Shown here piece by piece: positions 23,226 to 32,399 of a stretch of 39,891 bases of DNA. The first letter of the stretch is position 1. Every line of letters begins with the position of its first letter. Both the position numbers and the translations under genes were made by a program. Origin of the DNA: an uncultured Anaerolineae bacterium (GTDB lineage: Bacteria > Chloroflexota > Anaerolineae > Anaerolineales > Villigracilaceae); assembly GCA_903910795.1 (NCBI GenBank), contig CAIWAX010000493.1, positions 1-39,891 on the forward strand, in the 5' to 3' direction. A model generated the notes under the pieces. It searched no databases. It saw only the letters and a program-made list of their open reading frames with translations, and had not been told where the DNA came from.

Positions 23226-23947
23226 TTAAAATTTTTCCACTTCACCCAGATTTTCCAGCTCAAGCGCGGCGCGCTCGCGAGTCATTGGATCGCCAATTCT
23301 GAATTTCTCGTGATAGTAGCTGACGTTTGCGGTTCTTTTCTCCAGGATTTCGCTGGCTGCTTCCAGGGCTAGATCTGACCATTCTGTCAGGTCAGCTTTT
23401 TCCACAATCAACCGCAGCTCTTCGGTGTTTTTTTGATTTATCCGGTTGAATATCCTACCGCGCAGGACTTCAGGATTATTTGAAATTCCAGTATCCAATG
23501 CCTGGCCAGATTTGGCGGGGTCTTGCATCGGCCCTTCTTTTACAGGTTCCGTGATGTTATCGACGATTTCCGCGTGGATATTGCCTATCCAGGAATTGCC
23601 TTTGCCAGACTGATACAAGCCGATTCCCGCTGCCGTGATCCCGGCTGCCGTGATGATCAAAGCGGCCAGTGACAGGTTCTTATTGGGCGAAACATAAATT
23701 TCGTGCAAATCATCAATGGGGTAAAGACCACTAACCCCTGCCAGGCATGCACACTGACGAACTTTTTGTTGGATGCAGCGGAAACCAACAAAAATACGAA
23801 AAAGCCTGCGCCGGAAGCCAACAAGGATAACCAATAGCCTGCCAGGGCAATCTCTCCGATGGCTGGGAATAACATTAACAGGCAGGTTGCCATCATAAGC
23901 CAATAGCCCAAACTTGCTTTATTGACTTCCTGTTTCGTGATTTTCAT
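23226..23947 (-). pseudogene. Small membrane protein gene with broken reading frame
   Basis: Coding begins at ATG 23945-23947, 2 bases after the giant gene's stop. It reads a basic start (MKITKQEVNK), two hydrophobic segments (LGYWLMMATCLLMLFPAIG, LSLLASGAGFFVFLLVSAA) and VHAWQGLVVFTPLMI, a pattern like DUF4870-type proteins. That frame ends at 23657. A second frame takes over around 23690-23720 with SPNKNLSLAALIITAAGITAAGIGLY (third membrane segment) and a charged helical domain to 23226. The downstream frame has no good start with a ribosome site, so one protein of about 240 residues split by an indel is the simplest reading. A sequencing error or programmed frameshift is possible. Confidence 0.55.
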
Positions 23948-23949
23948 TA

Positions 23950-26900
23950 TTAATTCCACTTCTCGAGCATGCTGCGGAATTCCTGGCCGCGAGCGAGCAT
24001 TTGATCGCGCTTCCAGGTTCCAAAGACCGCAAAGCTCATAATAATGAAGCCTACACCGAGAATGATCACCAATCTGTCGATAGGATGAGTATTGATGAAC
24101 ACAACTGTCTGGGTCAGCACATTCATCACAACGGAAATCAGCCCAATGATGTACGGTACGCGCAAATGCTGGATGGCACCCCACCAGATCACGAGCAAGC
24201 CTTCTGCCAGCAGCAGCACGAAGTAAATGAAGCCTCTCTCACCGTTCACCGCTGATTGGGTGAAGGCAGTCACTAGCAGGATGGCCAGGCCGAGGCTTTC
24301 GATGATCAACGCAAAGCGTCCGGGGTGGCGCGACCGCTCGAAGAAGCCCATGCCCGCGAAATACAGGCCAGCCGGGATGGCATAAAACTGCGGCTCGCTG
24401 ACATTCTGTTTGAACAGCAGCAGTGACCAGCCTGCCAGCAGCAGGCCCATGCCCAGGTAACCGAGCAGGTAGGTGCGCTGGCGCAATGACATGGTCACGT
24501 ACAACGCGCCGCTAAACCCGAGTGCCAGGGCGGCCGGTATACTTTCGTTCGCGACCATCGGCAGCGTTACAACCAGGCCCAGCACCGAGAGAGCGATGGA
24601 TGCGTTGGCGAGAGGTCTGCGCCAGACCGATAAGGCGCCCTTGAGCCAGTCTGCCAGCCAGGAGTACAGATACAACCCCAATCCCAGACCGCCCAGGCCA
24701 GTGAAGGTGTATAAGGTGTTATATCCCATCGACTGGAGTTGAAGGCTGAAGGCCAGGCTGCCCAACCCAAGTGCCAGGTAGGCCAGCAGGCTGTCCTGCC
24801 AGAGCGTGGCCAGCAGGGTGAAGAGCAGGAAAAAGCCGGTCGAAACCCAGATGCCGGTGTCCAGGCTACTGAGGGCCAGACTTTCCCACCCGATGGTGTC
24901 GATAACCACTACGATGAAGATGGGTTGGGCCCAGGATGGCACGCTCAGGAAGCCCAGGCTTGGGAAGGAGCCAAAGTCAACCTCTTTGCCAAAGAACTTA
25001 AAGATCAACCGCCCGCTGGCAGACATTTCGGCCACTTTGTAAAATCGGCTGATAAAGTACCCTATCAGTGCCTCGATAAAGGTCAGGATCATAAATGGAA
25101 CGCTGATCATGCGCAATGGGGCATCGGAGGGGCTCATGGCGAAATAAGCCAGCAGAGTCAGATGGGCGGATAACAGGGTTGGGTAGATCCAGCCCGGATG
25201 CCGGAACAAAAGCGCCGAGCCGAGGTAGAGCAGCATGGCGGCCGCACAGGCCAGTGTGAAGGTCAGCGAGTTGTTCTGCGAGGTGAAGACCATCGTCAGG
25301 CTGAGCGCGTAGGCGATCAAATAGAACGGAGCGCTGGTCTGGTTGAGCGAGTGGAAGATGGCGCGCGGGCTGGTAATATCGAAAGGCGCGCGCCCCAGGG
25401 AGACAAAGCGGCCCAGGGAGATAAAGGTCAAAATCAGCGGCAGCCAGGCCAATCCGTACCAAATCGACGGGAGGGCTGTGTACATTGTCACGACCAGGTA
25501 GTAAGGTACGATACTCAACCAGGCAGCCGGGTAGGCAAACAGCGGTTCGCGGAAGCGCCAGGCTGAGAAACCGTAGAGCAAAACGCCCAGGGGGAAGATA
25601 CCCAGCGCCACCACTGCGTGGGAATCGCCAGCAGCAATTGCCAGGCTGACGGCGCTTAGTATGAAGGCCGGGAAATAGAACGGCATGGCATAAGCTGCCA
25701 CAGAAGCGCTTTTGGCCTGCTGACGGTCAAGGAACTGACCGGCGGCAAAGTAGAGGTAGGTGATCCCCATAAAGGTCCAGGCAATTGCCGGGTTGGTCAG
25801 AAGGCTGTTGTAGTTCAGTATCACCAGCGCTGTAATGGGGGTCAGGCAGGTGGCGAGGTATAACCAGAAGGTCTGGCGGAAAATAACGCTTGAGGCGGCA
25901 TACACCACGATATCCAGGATCAGCACATAGATCGCCAGGCGCTGATCGTCAGCCGCCAGCATGACACCCAGCGCCGTCAGGGTGTAACCGGCGCTGTAAA
26001 ACGGCCAGGTGTAATCCGGATTGTAGCGGCGCAGGTACAGGCCCCCGGCAATCAGAAGCGGGGCAAGCAAAGCCAGCGAAACACCTTGCAGGGCATAGGT
26101 GAAACCAGGCGGGTAATATTTTTCCAGCAGGACAATCCAGACCGGCAGGGCGTACACCGCGAAGAACAGGAACAGCAGGCGCGCGCCGCGGCGTACCAGG
26201 CTGTCTTTGCGCCACCACTGCGTGGAAAAGTTGATAAAGTCTTCCCAGGATTGGTGGCGCTGGAAGTTCATGGCTACAGACGAGAGCGCGGTAAAGAGGA
26301 TGCACATGCCCAGCAGGACAATCGTCAGCCACTGATCCTGGAAGGCGGTCACCAGGCAAACCAGCGCCATGAGATACCCGGCCAGGTAAGGCCCGTGTGC
26401 GTAGCGCGGGAAGCCCTGTGGGGAGCCCGGCGGGTTGTCAAGCAGGAAGCCCGCCAGCATCAAGATGCCGGCCCAGGCGCCCCAGGCGATGACGATTTGC
26501 ATAGCAGTAAATAGCTGCAGGCACAACAGCAGCGCGGTGAATGGCAGGATGCTCAGCCAGGCGCTGAGATGCGCGAATTGCACAGCATACGCTTCGCTAA
26601 TGCGCTGGCCTTTCATCCCGGCCCAGGTGGCGTAGAAGAGCGTGGTAAACAGACCGACGAGGCCCTGCCCCATGAATATCAGCAAGCTATGGGGTGTGAT
26701 GACCGGCGCGGACAGACCCTGGATGATCTGACCACCGGCATCCAGCAGGTTGCGGCAGCTAAAGAAGAAAGCAACAGGAATGTAGACATGTGCCGCGCTG
26801 AAAAACGGCCAGGCGTAGGTTGGTTCGCGTTTGGAGAGCTGTCGCCCAATTAACAAATACAGCAGGGCCGGGACGCTCAGCGCCAGCCAGCGGAAAGCGT

Positions 26901-29900
26901 ACTCAATGTTGAGCTGCAGCAGGATCTGTGCGCACCAGAGCGGGAACAGCCAGGCGGTCACCCACAGGAAGGTGCCGCGGATCACACGCACAAGGGTTGT
27001 CTCGGGAGAACCGAAAATCCCGGCGAAATCATCCCAGGTGCGGTGATGGTGATAGTGAACCGTGATGGAGGATATGAGGGCGTAGCTGAGAAACATGCCC
27101 ATAACAATAATGTTGAGCCAGAGCATTTGTAGCGAGGCGACCAGGAAAACGCTGGCGAAGACATAGCCGGCCAGGTAAGGGCCGTGCGCATAGCGTGGAG
27201 AACTCCGCTGGGAGCCCTGTGGGAGGCCCTGTGGGTTGTCAAGCACGAAACCGGCCAGCAACAGGAGGCCAGCCCAGGCGCTCCAGGCGATGACGATGCC
27301 CTGGGGTGTCAAAATTTGGAGAACAAGCAGGAGTGCAGTGAACGGCAGGATGCTGAGTGTGGCGCTCACCAGGGAGAAGATGCTCTGGCGTTTCATCCAG
27401 GCCCAGGCAGCGTAGAAAGCCACGACTGACAGTTGGACAAAACCCTGCCCCATAAAGATCTGCTGGTAGACCAGACCGCCGGGTGGGTTGGAAAGGCCCG
27501 CGATGACCTGGCTGCTGGCCGCCAGCAGGTTGCCTGCGCTGAAGATCAAGGCAATCAGGCTGTAAACATGCGCCGCGCTGAAGAACGGCCAGGCGTAGGT
27601 GGCTTCGCGTTTGGAGAGCTGCTGCCCGAGTGCCAGGTAGATCAAAGCCGGCAGGCTCAACGCCAGGAAGCGGAAGGTGTAAAGCACATCCAGGTTGATC
27701 AGGATCTGGACGCACCAGAGCGGGAAGAGCCAGGCGGCCACCCACAGGAACCCGCCACTCACCACGCGGACAAAGGTAGATTTGGCGGGGCCGAACATGC
27801 CGGAGAATTCATCCCAGGTGCGGTGGTGGTTGAAGTGCACCGCCACGGCTGACAATATGGCGTAGAGCAGGTAAATGGCCAGAACATTGATGTTGAGCCA
27901 GCGCGCCTGCAGGGATACCAGCACAACGCCGCTGGCCAGCGCATACCCGGCCAGGTATGGCCCATGCGCAAAGCGCGGGAAGGTTTTCGGTGTGCGATCG
28001 AGCAGGAAACCAGCCAGCAGCAGGATGCCGGCCCAGCCAGCCCAGGCCAAGACGATCTGACCGGGGGTGAAGATTTGGGAAACGATCAGGAGTGCTGTGA
28101 AGGGTAGGATGCTCAGCCAGGCGGCTGCGTGCGCGAAGAAGCGCTGGCTCTTCATCCAGGCCCAGGCGGTGTAGAAAAGCAGGGCGGCCAGTTGGACAAA
28201 TCCCTGGCTTATGAAAGTTTGCAGGCCATCGGTATAACTCAGGGGATTAAACAGGCCCGAGATGATGTGGTTGCTGGCATTCAGGAAAGCGTTGAGGTTG
28301 AATAACAGGGAGATCAGCGTGTAAACGTGCGCGGCGCTGAAGAACGGCCAGGCGTACGAGGCTTCACGCCGGGCAAGAATCTGCCCGAGCGCCAGGTACA
28401 GCAGCGCTGGCAGGCTGATTGCCAGCCAGCGATACTCAACCGGGACATTCAGGTGCGCCAGCAGCAGGACGCACCAGATGGGAGATAACCAGGCTGCCAT
28501 CCATAAAAAGGCAGCGCGCACAAGTTTTGAAGCGACTGTTTCGCGTGCGCCGAACAGACCGGTGACTTCATTCCAGGTGTGGTGGCGTTTTGCCTCCACC
28601 AAAACCGCTGAGAAAATCATAGCCAGGATGAAGGCTCCGAGACACCACAGCAGGCTGGTCTGGTCAACCAGACCCCAGAATATGGCCAGCAGCGCCAGCC
28701 CATAACCCCCCAGATACAGGCCGTGGGCGTAACGTGTTTTCATCGGATCCAACCCGGCCGCGACCAGCAGATGCAGCCAGGCTACGCCAATCAAGACCAG
28801 GCTGTATTGATACCATTCCAGTGTGCGTCCAAGCAGGCTGGACGAATAAGTATAGAAGAAGAGCACGGCCAGCAGGGCGGCCAGAGCCGGCTCAAAGTAC
28901 AGCGGCCACTGGCTGCGGTACATGCGCGCGGCCAGAATACTCAACAATATCACCAGGGCCTGGGCGGTCAAGATCAGTGAGACACGGCCAGGATCATTAG
29001 AGAGTTGGGTGTAGGCGACAAGCGAAGTGATCAAACCGGCCAGGGCCAGCACTATCACCCCCAGACCCAGAGGGAGGCGGAATGCGGGTTTGGCCCAGGC
29101 GTTATCCTTTAAGCGAACAAGGAACCGTTCGGCCAGCATATACCCAAAGGCCAGGACGGGCCACACCAGCGCGGATTGTTCATCGGGTAGCTTCCAGAAC
29201 CAGGTCCACTGCATGACTGCCAGCGGAAGTACCAGTGCCGTCGCCCAGGCGAACGTGCTTGCAGCAAAATACCAGGCGCTGAAGGCATAGTATATGGAAA
29301 GCAGTGTCAGGGTCAGGGCCGGTGTCCAGGCTGGTTGCGCAGAGTAGGTTGTAATAGCCGATGCAAAGATGGCGGCCGAACCCAGCCAGCCAAACCATTT
29401 AAAGGGCTCCGCCAGATTCTTCTCGACGCGTTCCATCAATATGCTGATAGGCAGGTAGACAAACGAGATGAGCAGCAGGTAAGCCAGCGGGTAAAAATCA
29501 AACTGAACATGCGCGATATCCAGCCACAGCCAGAAGGCGAAGACCAGCAGTGCCCCGCCCAGCGTGCCGTGCAGCGGATGGCGCAGCAGCAGATTCCAGA
29601 GGCAGAAACTCAGCGCCAGGATGGTGATCGGGATGACAACCTCCAGGCGTTTTCCAGTCACCAGCAGGACCAGCGCTGCCACAAATACCGCCAGGCTCAG
29701 CACAAAACCTGCGATGTAAAAAGCCAGGCGGTAATCGCGGCGGGCGTTTTCTTTCGTGAAAAACCGCCAACCGGTCAGGATGTATCCCGCGGCGAGAATC
29801 GAACCTGCCGTGGGCAGCCAGAGATTGGACGTGTCAAACAGCCGGACGCCGTATAAAACCGTCACCATCAGGCTGACCAGGGATAAAACCAGTTGCCAGA

Positions 29901-31248
29901 CAGACGGGAATTTCCAGGCCAGCAGGCCATAGGCGGCGACCGCGCACAGGAAGGCAGTCATCTTTCCGGCGTCCGAGCCCGGCCCCCCGGCAAATGGGAT
30001 CACAAACAGCGCCAGAGGCGTGAGTACCTGCGGCAGGTAGCGGGCCGGGCGCGCAATATCCCGCCAGGCTTCGCCGCGCGGCCACAGGCTGCCAGCCAGA
30101 CCGGTCATCAACGCGCCGGTCAGTGGAATAACAGCGATTGTCCATTCCATAGAAGCATTGAGCACGCGGGTCAGGGATACGAAAACGCTTATCCCGGCCA
30201 GCAGGGATAAGTAGCCAAAGAACTCGCCTTTCAGACGGAACGCTGTAAAGATGTAAACCGAAGTTGTAATCAGCGAAGCTATCAGCCAATACAGGTTGAT
30301 ATCAAGATTTAAATTGATGAACTGGTAAACGGCAGCAAAATCGACTGCCAGCAAGATCGCGCCAACTCCGGTTACCACGATCCCGTTCTGCTGTTGTTTT
30401 AGTCGGGCGCGGATAAACCAGCCGCCGCCATAGAAGAAGGTCGGGAAGGCCGCCATCAGGACAACCTGGAAAAGGAGGGGGATCGTTTTCCAGTTACTGA
30501 TGACCAGCACACCGGCGGAAATGACAAACATAAAAGCGCCCAGGTAGAGCAGTGCGCGCAGCCAGGCTCCGGATGTCATGAAATTCAAGGTAGTATCCCA
30601 GACTTTGCCCCAATTGATGGGCGGTTTGGGCGGGGCGGCTGGTTTGGGCGGCGGAGCCGTGACAGGTTTGGGCGCTGGAACACTTACAATGGCTGGTCTG
30701 AGGGCGGGCATGGTCGCGGCTACCGGTCTGGATGTGACAGCCGGTGTGGTGACGGAAGCGGGCATGGCCGGGGCGGGTTGCACAGCCGGGACAGGTTTTG
30801 GCGTGGGGGGCATTTCAACAGGTTTTGGAGTTGGCGCAGTGATTGAAGCCGGGGCGGGAACTGCGGGTGAGGTTTTTACAGGTGTTTCCAATCTATCGGC
30901 CAGGGTGGGTGTCTCTTTGACTGGCACGGCTGCCGGAGCAAGCGTGGCTTGAACCGGTGCCACTGGAACGACAGGTTTTGGTGTCGCAAGCGCCTGGGCT
31001 GGGATGACGGGCGGTTTGGCGTCGATGATGTGCATCTGCGCCCGCAGGCTGGCCTTGTGGGAGTTCAATTCTGCCAGCAGCGTTTCCGTATTTCTGCCCA
31101 CCTGGGCGCGGTGTTGCTCAAGCCAGCCCAGCAAGAAACGGACATGCTCATATTCTTCAATCAGCGCGCGTTCATAAGCGTGCCCGCAGTTGGAGCAGGT
31201 AATTAGAACTTTGGGCTGCGATTGGTGATGACAATTTGGACATTCCAT
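23950..31248 (-). CDS. Giant zinc-ribbon, multi-spanning membrane protein with tandem modules
   Basis: This 2432-residue protein begins with a zinc ribbon (MECPNCHHQ ... ITCSNCGHAYE, residues 1-26) and a charged helix (to about 75). A long Ala/Pro/Val/Thr-rich linker (about 80-225) precedes dozens of hydrophobic helices to the C-terminus. The first membrane part (ALLYLGAFMFVISAGVLVISNWKTIP) resembles DUF2157/DUF2339-like proteins. Four tandem modules of about 253-265 residues begin at RYAHGxYLxGY near residues 840, 1095, 1355 and 1615. Each carries HHRTWxEF...GxFG, FLWxAAWLxPxWC and KREATYAWPFFSAAHVY; the fourth is diverged. It is the first gene of an operon with a small membrane protein and a PrsW protease. 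Function unknown. The zinc ribbon is probably cytoplasmic. Confidence 0.85.
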   Translation of the reverse strand: MECPNCHHQSQPKVLITCSNCGHAYERALIEEYEHVRFLLGWLEQHRAQVGRNTETLLAELNSHKASLRAQMHIIDAKPPVIPAQALATPKPVVPVAPVQATLAPAAVPVKETPTLADRLETPVKTSPAVPAPASITAPTPKPVEMPPTPKPVPAVQPAPAMPASVTTPAVTSRPVAATMPALRPAIVSVPAPKPVTAPPPKPAAPPKPPINWGKVWDTTLNFMTSGAWLRALLYLGAFMFVISAGVLVISNWKTIPLLFQVVLMAAFPTFFYGGGWFIRARLKQQQNGIVVTGVGAILLAVDFAAVYQFINLNLDINLYWLIASLITTSVYIFTAFRLKGEFFGYLSLLAGISVFVSLTRVLNASMEWTIAVIPLTGALMTGLAGSLWPRGEAWRDIARPARYLPQVLTPLALFVIPFAGGPGSDAGKMTAFLCAVAAYGLLAWKFPSVWQLVLSLVSLMVTVLYGVRLFDTSNLWLPTAGSILAAGYILTGWRFFTKENARRDYRLAFYIAGFVLSLAVFVAALVLLVTGKRLEVVIPITILALSFCLWNLLLRHPLHGTLGGALLVFAFWLWLDIAHVQFDFYPLAYLLLISFVYLPISILMERVEKNLAEPFKWFGWLGSAAIFASAITTYSAQPAWTPALTLTLLSIYYAFSAWYFAASTFAWATALVLPLAVMQWTWFWKLPDEQSALVWPVLAFGYMLAERFLVRLKDNAWAKPAFRLPLGLGVIVLALAGLITSLVAYTQLSNDPGRVSLILTAQALVILLSILAARMYRSQWPLYFEPALAALLAVLFFYTYSSSLLGRTLEWYQYSLVLIGVAWLHLLVAAGLDPMKTRYAHGLYLGGYGLALLAIFWGLVDQTSLLWCLGAFILAMIFSAVLVEAKRHHTWNEVTGLFGARETVASKLVRAAFLWMAAWLSPIWCVLLLAHLNVPVEYRWLAISLPALLYLALGQILARREASYAWPFFSAAHVYTLISLLFNLNAFLNASNHIISGLFNPLSYTDGLQTFISQGFVQLAALLFYTAWAWMKSQRFFAHAAAWLSILPFTALLIVSQIFTPGQIVLAWAGWAGILLLAGFLLDRTPKTFPRFAHGPYLAGYALASGVVLVSLQARWLNINVLAIYLLYAILSAVAVHFNHHRTWDEFSGMFGPAKSTFVRVVSGGFLWVAAWLFPLWCVQILINLDVLYTFRFLALSLPALIYLALGQQLSKREATYAWPFFSAAHVYSLIALIFSAGNLLAASSQVIAGLSNPPGGLVYQQIFMGQGFVQLSVVAFYAAWAWMKRQSIFSLVSATLSILPFTALLLVLQILTPQGIVIAWSAWAGLLLLAGFVLDNPQGLPQGSQRSSPRYAHGPYLAGYVFASVFLVASLQMLWLNIIVMGMFLSYALISSITVHYHHHRTWDDFAGIFGSPETTLVRVIRGTFLWVTAWLFPLWCAQILLQLNIEYAFRWLALSVPALLYLLIGRQLSKREPTYAWPFFSAAHVYIPVAFFFSCRNLLDAGGQIIQGLSAPVITPHSLLIFMGQGLVGLFTTLFYATWAGMKGQRISEAYAVQFAHLSAWLSILPFTALLLCLQLFTAMQIVIAWGAWAGILMLAGFLLDNPPGSPQGFPRYAHGPYLAGYLMALVCLVTAFQDQWLTIVLLGMCILFTALSSVAMNFQRHQSWEDFINFSTQWWRKDSLVRRGARLLFLFFAVYALPVWIVLLEKYYPPGFTYALQGVSLALLAPLLIAGGLYLRRYNPDYTWPFYSAGYTLTALGVMLAADDQRLAIYVLILDIVVYAASSVIFRQTFWLYLATCLTPITALVILNYNSLLTNPAIAWTFMGITYLYFAAGQFLDRQQAKSASVAAYAMPFYFPAFILSAVSLAIAAGDSHAVVALGIFPLGVLLYGFSAWRFREPLFAYPAAWLSIVPYYLVVTMYTALPSIWYGLAWLPLILTFISLGRFVSLGRAPFDITSPRAIFHSLNQTSAPFYLIAYALSLTMVFTSQNNSLTFTLACAAAMLLYLGSALLFRHPGWIYPTLLSAHLTLLAYFAMSPSDAPLRMISVPFMILTFIEALIGYFISRFYKVAEMSASGRLIFKFFGKEVDFGSFPSLGFLSVPSWAQPIFIVVVIDTIGWESLALSSLDTGIWVSTGFFLLFTLLATLWQDSLLAYLALGLGSLAFSLQLQSMGYNTLYTFTGLGGLGLGLYLYSWLADWLKGALSVWRRPLANASIALSVLGLVVTLPMVANESIPAALALGFSGALYVTMSLRQRTYLLGYLGMGLLLAGWSLLLFKQNVSEPQFYAIPAGLYFAGMGFFERSRHPGRFALIIESLGLAILLVTAFTQSAVNGERGFIYFVLLLAEGLLVIWWGAIQHLRVPYIIGLISVVMNVLTQTVVFINTHPIDRLVIILGVGFIIMSFAVFGTWKRDQMLARGQEFRSMLEKWN

Positions 31249-31916
31249 GACGACCCTGCTTTGCGGAGCAGCCTCCGCGTAAAAATAAAAAGTGAATTTG
31301 AAAGATCAGGTAGTTCAGGCTAAAAGATCGCATTTCCCGGCATGAGCAGGGCAGCTCACCGGGCTATTTCTACTATAACAAGGAAAAACCGCCAAAAACC
31401 GCCATTTTCCATGAATGCCAATCCATCTATCACCATTCACTCACAGTACCAACGATTGGAAGCAATCCAGGCGTGATTGAAATAAAACAGAAAAAAACAG
31501 GCTTGAGAATTTATTGTTATTGTTCACTGGCGTGACCTCCTTTACTCCAACCAATCTGGCTGGTTCCTCTGGCTTGTCCAAACCCATGCGTGCCAGCCTA
31601 AGGTACCTTCCCAGATATTCGCGCCTTGTTTTAGATGGTTCTCCCCGTTGGAACCTTCAAAGCAACCCGTTCTGCCAATTGCCAAGAGTTCCATTAATAC
31701 TTTACAACAATTTAAGCCAGAATTCAACAATTAATTTTCATTTTTTTTTAACCAAAGCTTTACAATCTGTATGCCTGAAACCCCTGAACCTGCCGAAATA
31801 GATGAAGGATACCCCGGTAAGGGTACATTTTATTGACCAAATATCCCAATTCGCGAACAGGAGCAAAGCCTGCTTTCTTATGTTCTTCAGATTCTTTTAT
31901 GGTATGATGCGAACTT
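31249..31916. other. 667-base stretch without a convincing gene
   Basis: This lies between divergent genes. Next to the giant gene is a small GC hairpin (GCGGAG/CTCCGC, 31263-31278), then a stem CCCGGCATGAGC/GCTCACCGGG (31332-31361). A TATAGT box on the minus strand (31372-31377) and two tandem copies of AAAAACCGCC (31384-31393, 31394-31403) are candidate control sites for the giant gene. At 31441-31730 two overlapping minus-strand frames look weakly protein-like (see separate entry). No tRNA, rRNA or known riboswitch pattern is recognised. Confidence 0.5.
31441..31656 (-). other. Open frame with strong ribosome site, possible element remnant
   Basis: A 71-codon frame without an upstream start in range contains EYLGRYLRLARMGLDKPEEP, which is charged and protein-like, and then runs into Asn-rich sequence. 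Inside it, AAAGGAGGT lies 7 bases before a GTG (31525-31527) that would open a 28-residue peptide. A second frame on the same strand (31542-31730) ends in a Trp-rich stretch and stops within this ribosome site. Neither is recognised. It could be the end of a decayed mobile element or a structured RNA. Confidence 0.25.
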
Positions 31917-32300
31917 ATGGGAAATATTATTGAAGATAAAATAACGATTATTGAGGGGCCCACCCCCGTATTTGAACCTGTCCAGGATGGCTGGGCGTTG
32001 GGCCTGAATGAAACGCGCCAGTTTTCTATCACTGCGCTAACCCGCCTGCGTACATTTAATGGACCAGCGCTGGTTGAGCGTTGCTACCGCAGATGGAGCC
32101 AGCGCCAACCCATCACCCTGCAGTACCGAGATGAAACTGGTTTGGAGGCCGAAGTGCCGATCCTGGCTGCCCGTTCAGTGGAGACGGATGATGGGCAGGT
32201 TCTATTGCTATGGCTGCACATCCAGCGTGATAACATGGAATTGGAAATCAACGCGGATGATGACGATTTCGCCGATGATGATTTTGATCTTTTGGAGTAG
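31917..32300 (+). CDS. Conserved-looking acidic protein, unknown function
   Basis: The 127-residue protein starts at ATG 31917 with a weak ribosome site. Residues 1-105 look like a compact alpha/beta domain with regular hydrophobic spacing (ITIIEGPTPVFEPV, FSITALTRLRTFNGPALVERCYRRW, ILAARSVETDDGQVLLLWLHI). The last 20 residues are almost all Asp/Glu. No catalytic motif, signal peptide or membrane segment is present, so it is probably cytoplasmic. It stands alone, about 100 bases before the enoyl-CoA hydratase gene on the same strand. The family is not recognised. Confidence 0.7.
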   Translation: MGNIIEDKITIIEGPTPVFEPVQDGWALGLNETRQFSITALTRLRTFNGPALVERCYRRWSQRQPITLQYRDETGLEAEVPILAARSVETDDGQVLLLWLHIQRDNMELEINADDDDFADDDFDLLE

Positions 32301-32399
32301 GGAATAAGGCCAGCCTTACCCTCCCGCTTCTGTTCAAATCAGCCATTTCATCCATAGTATTCATCCTGGTGGAAAGTACCCACAAGTTCAGTGCAAAAA

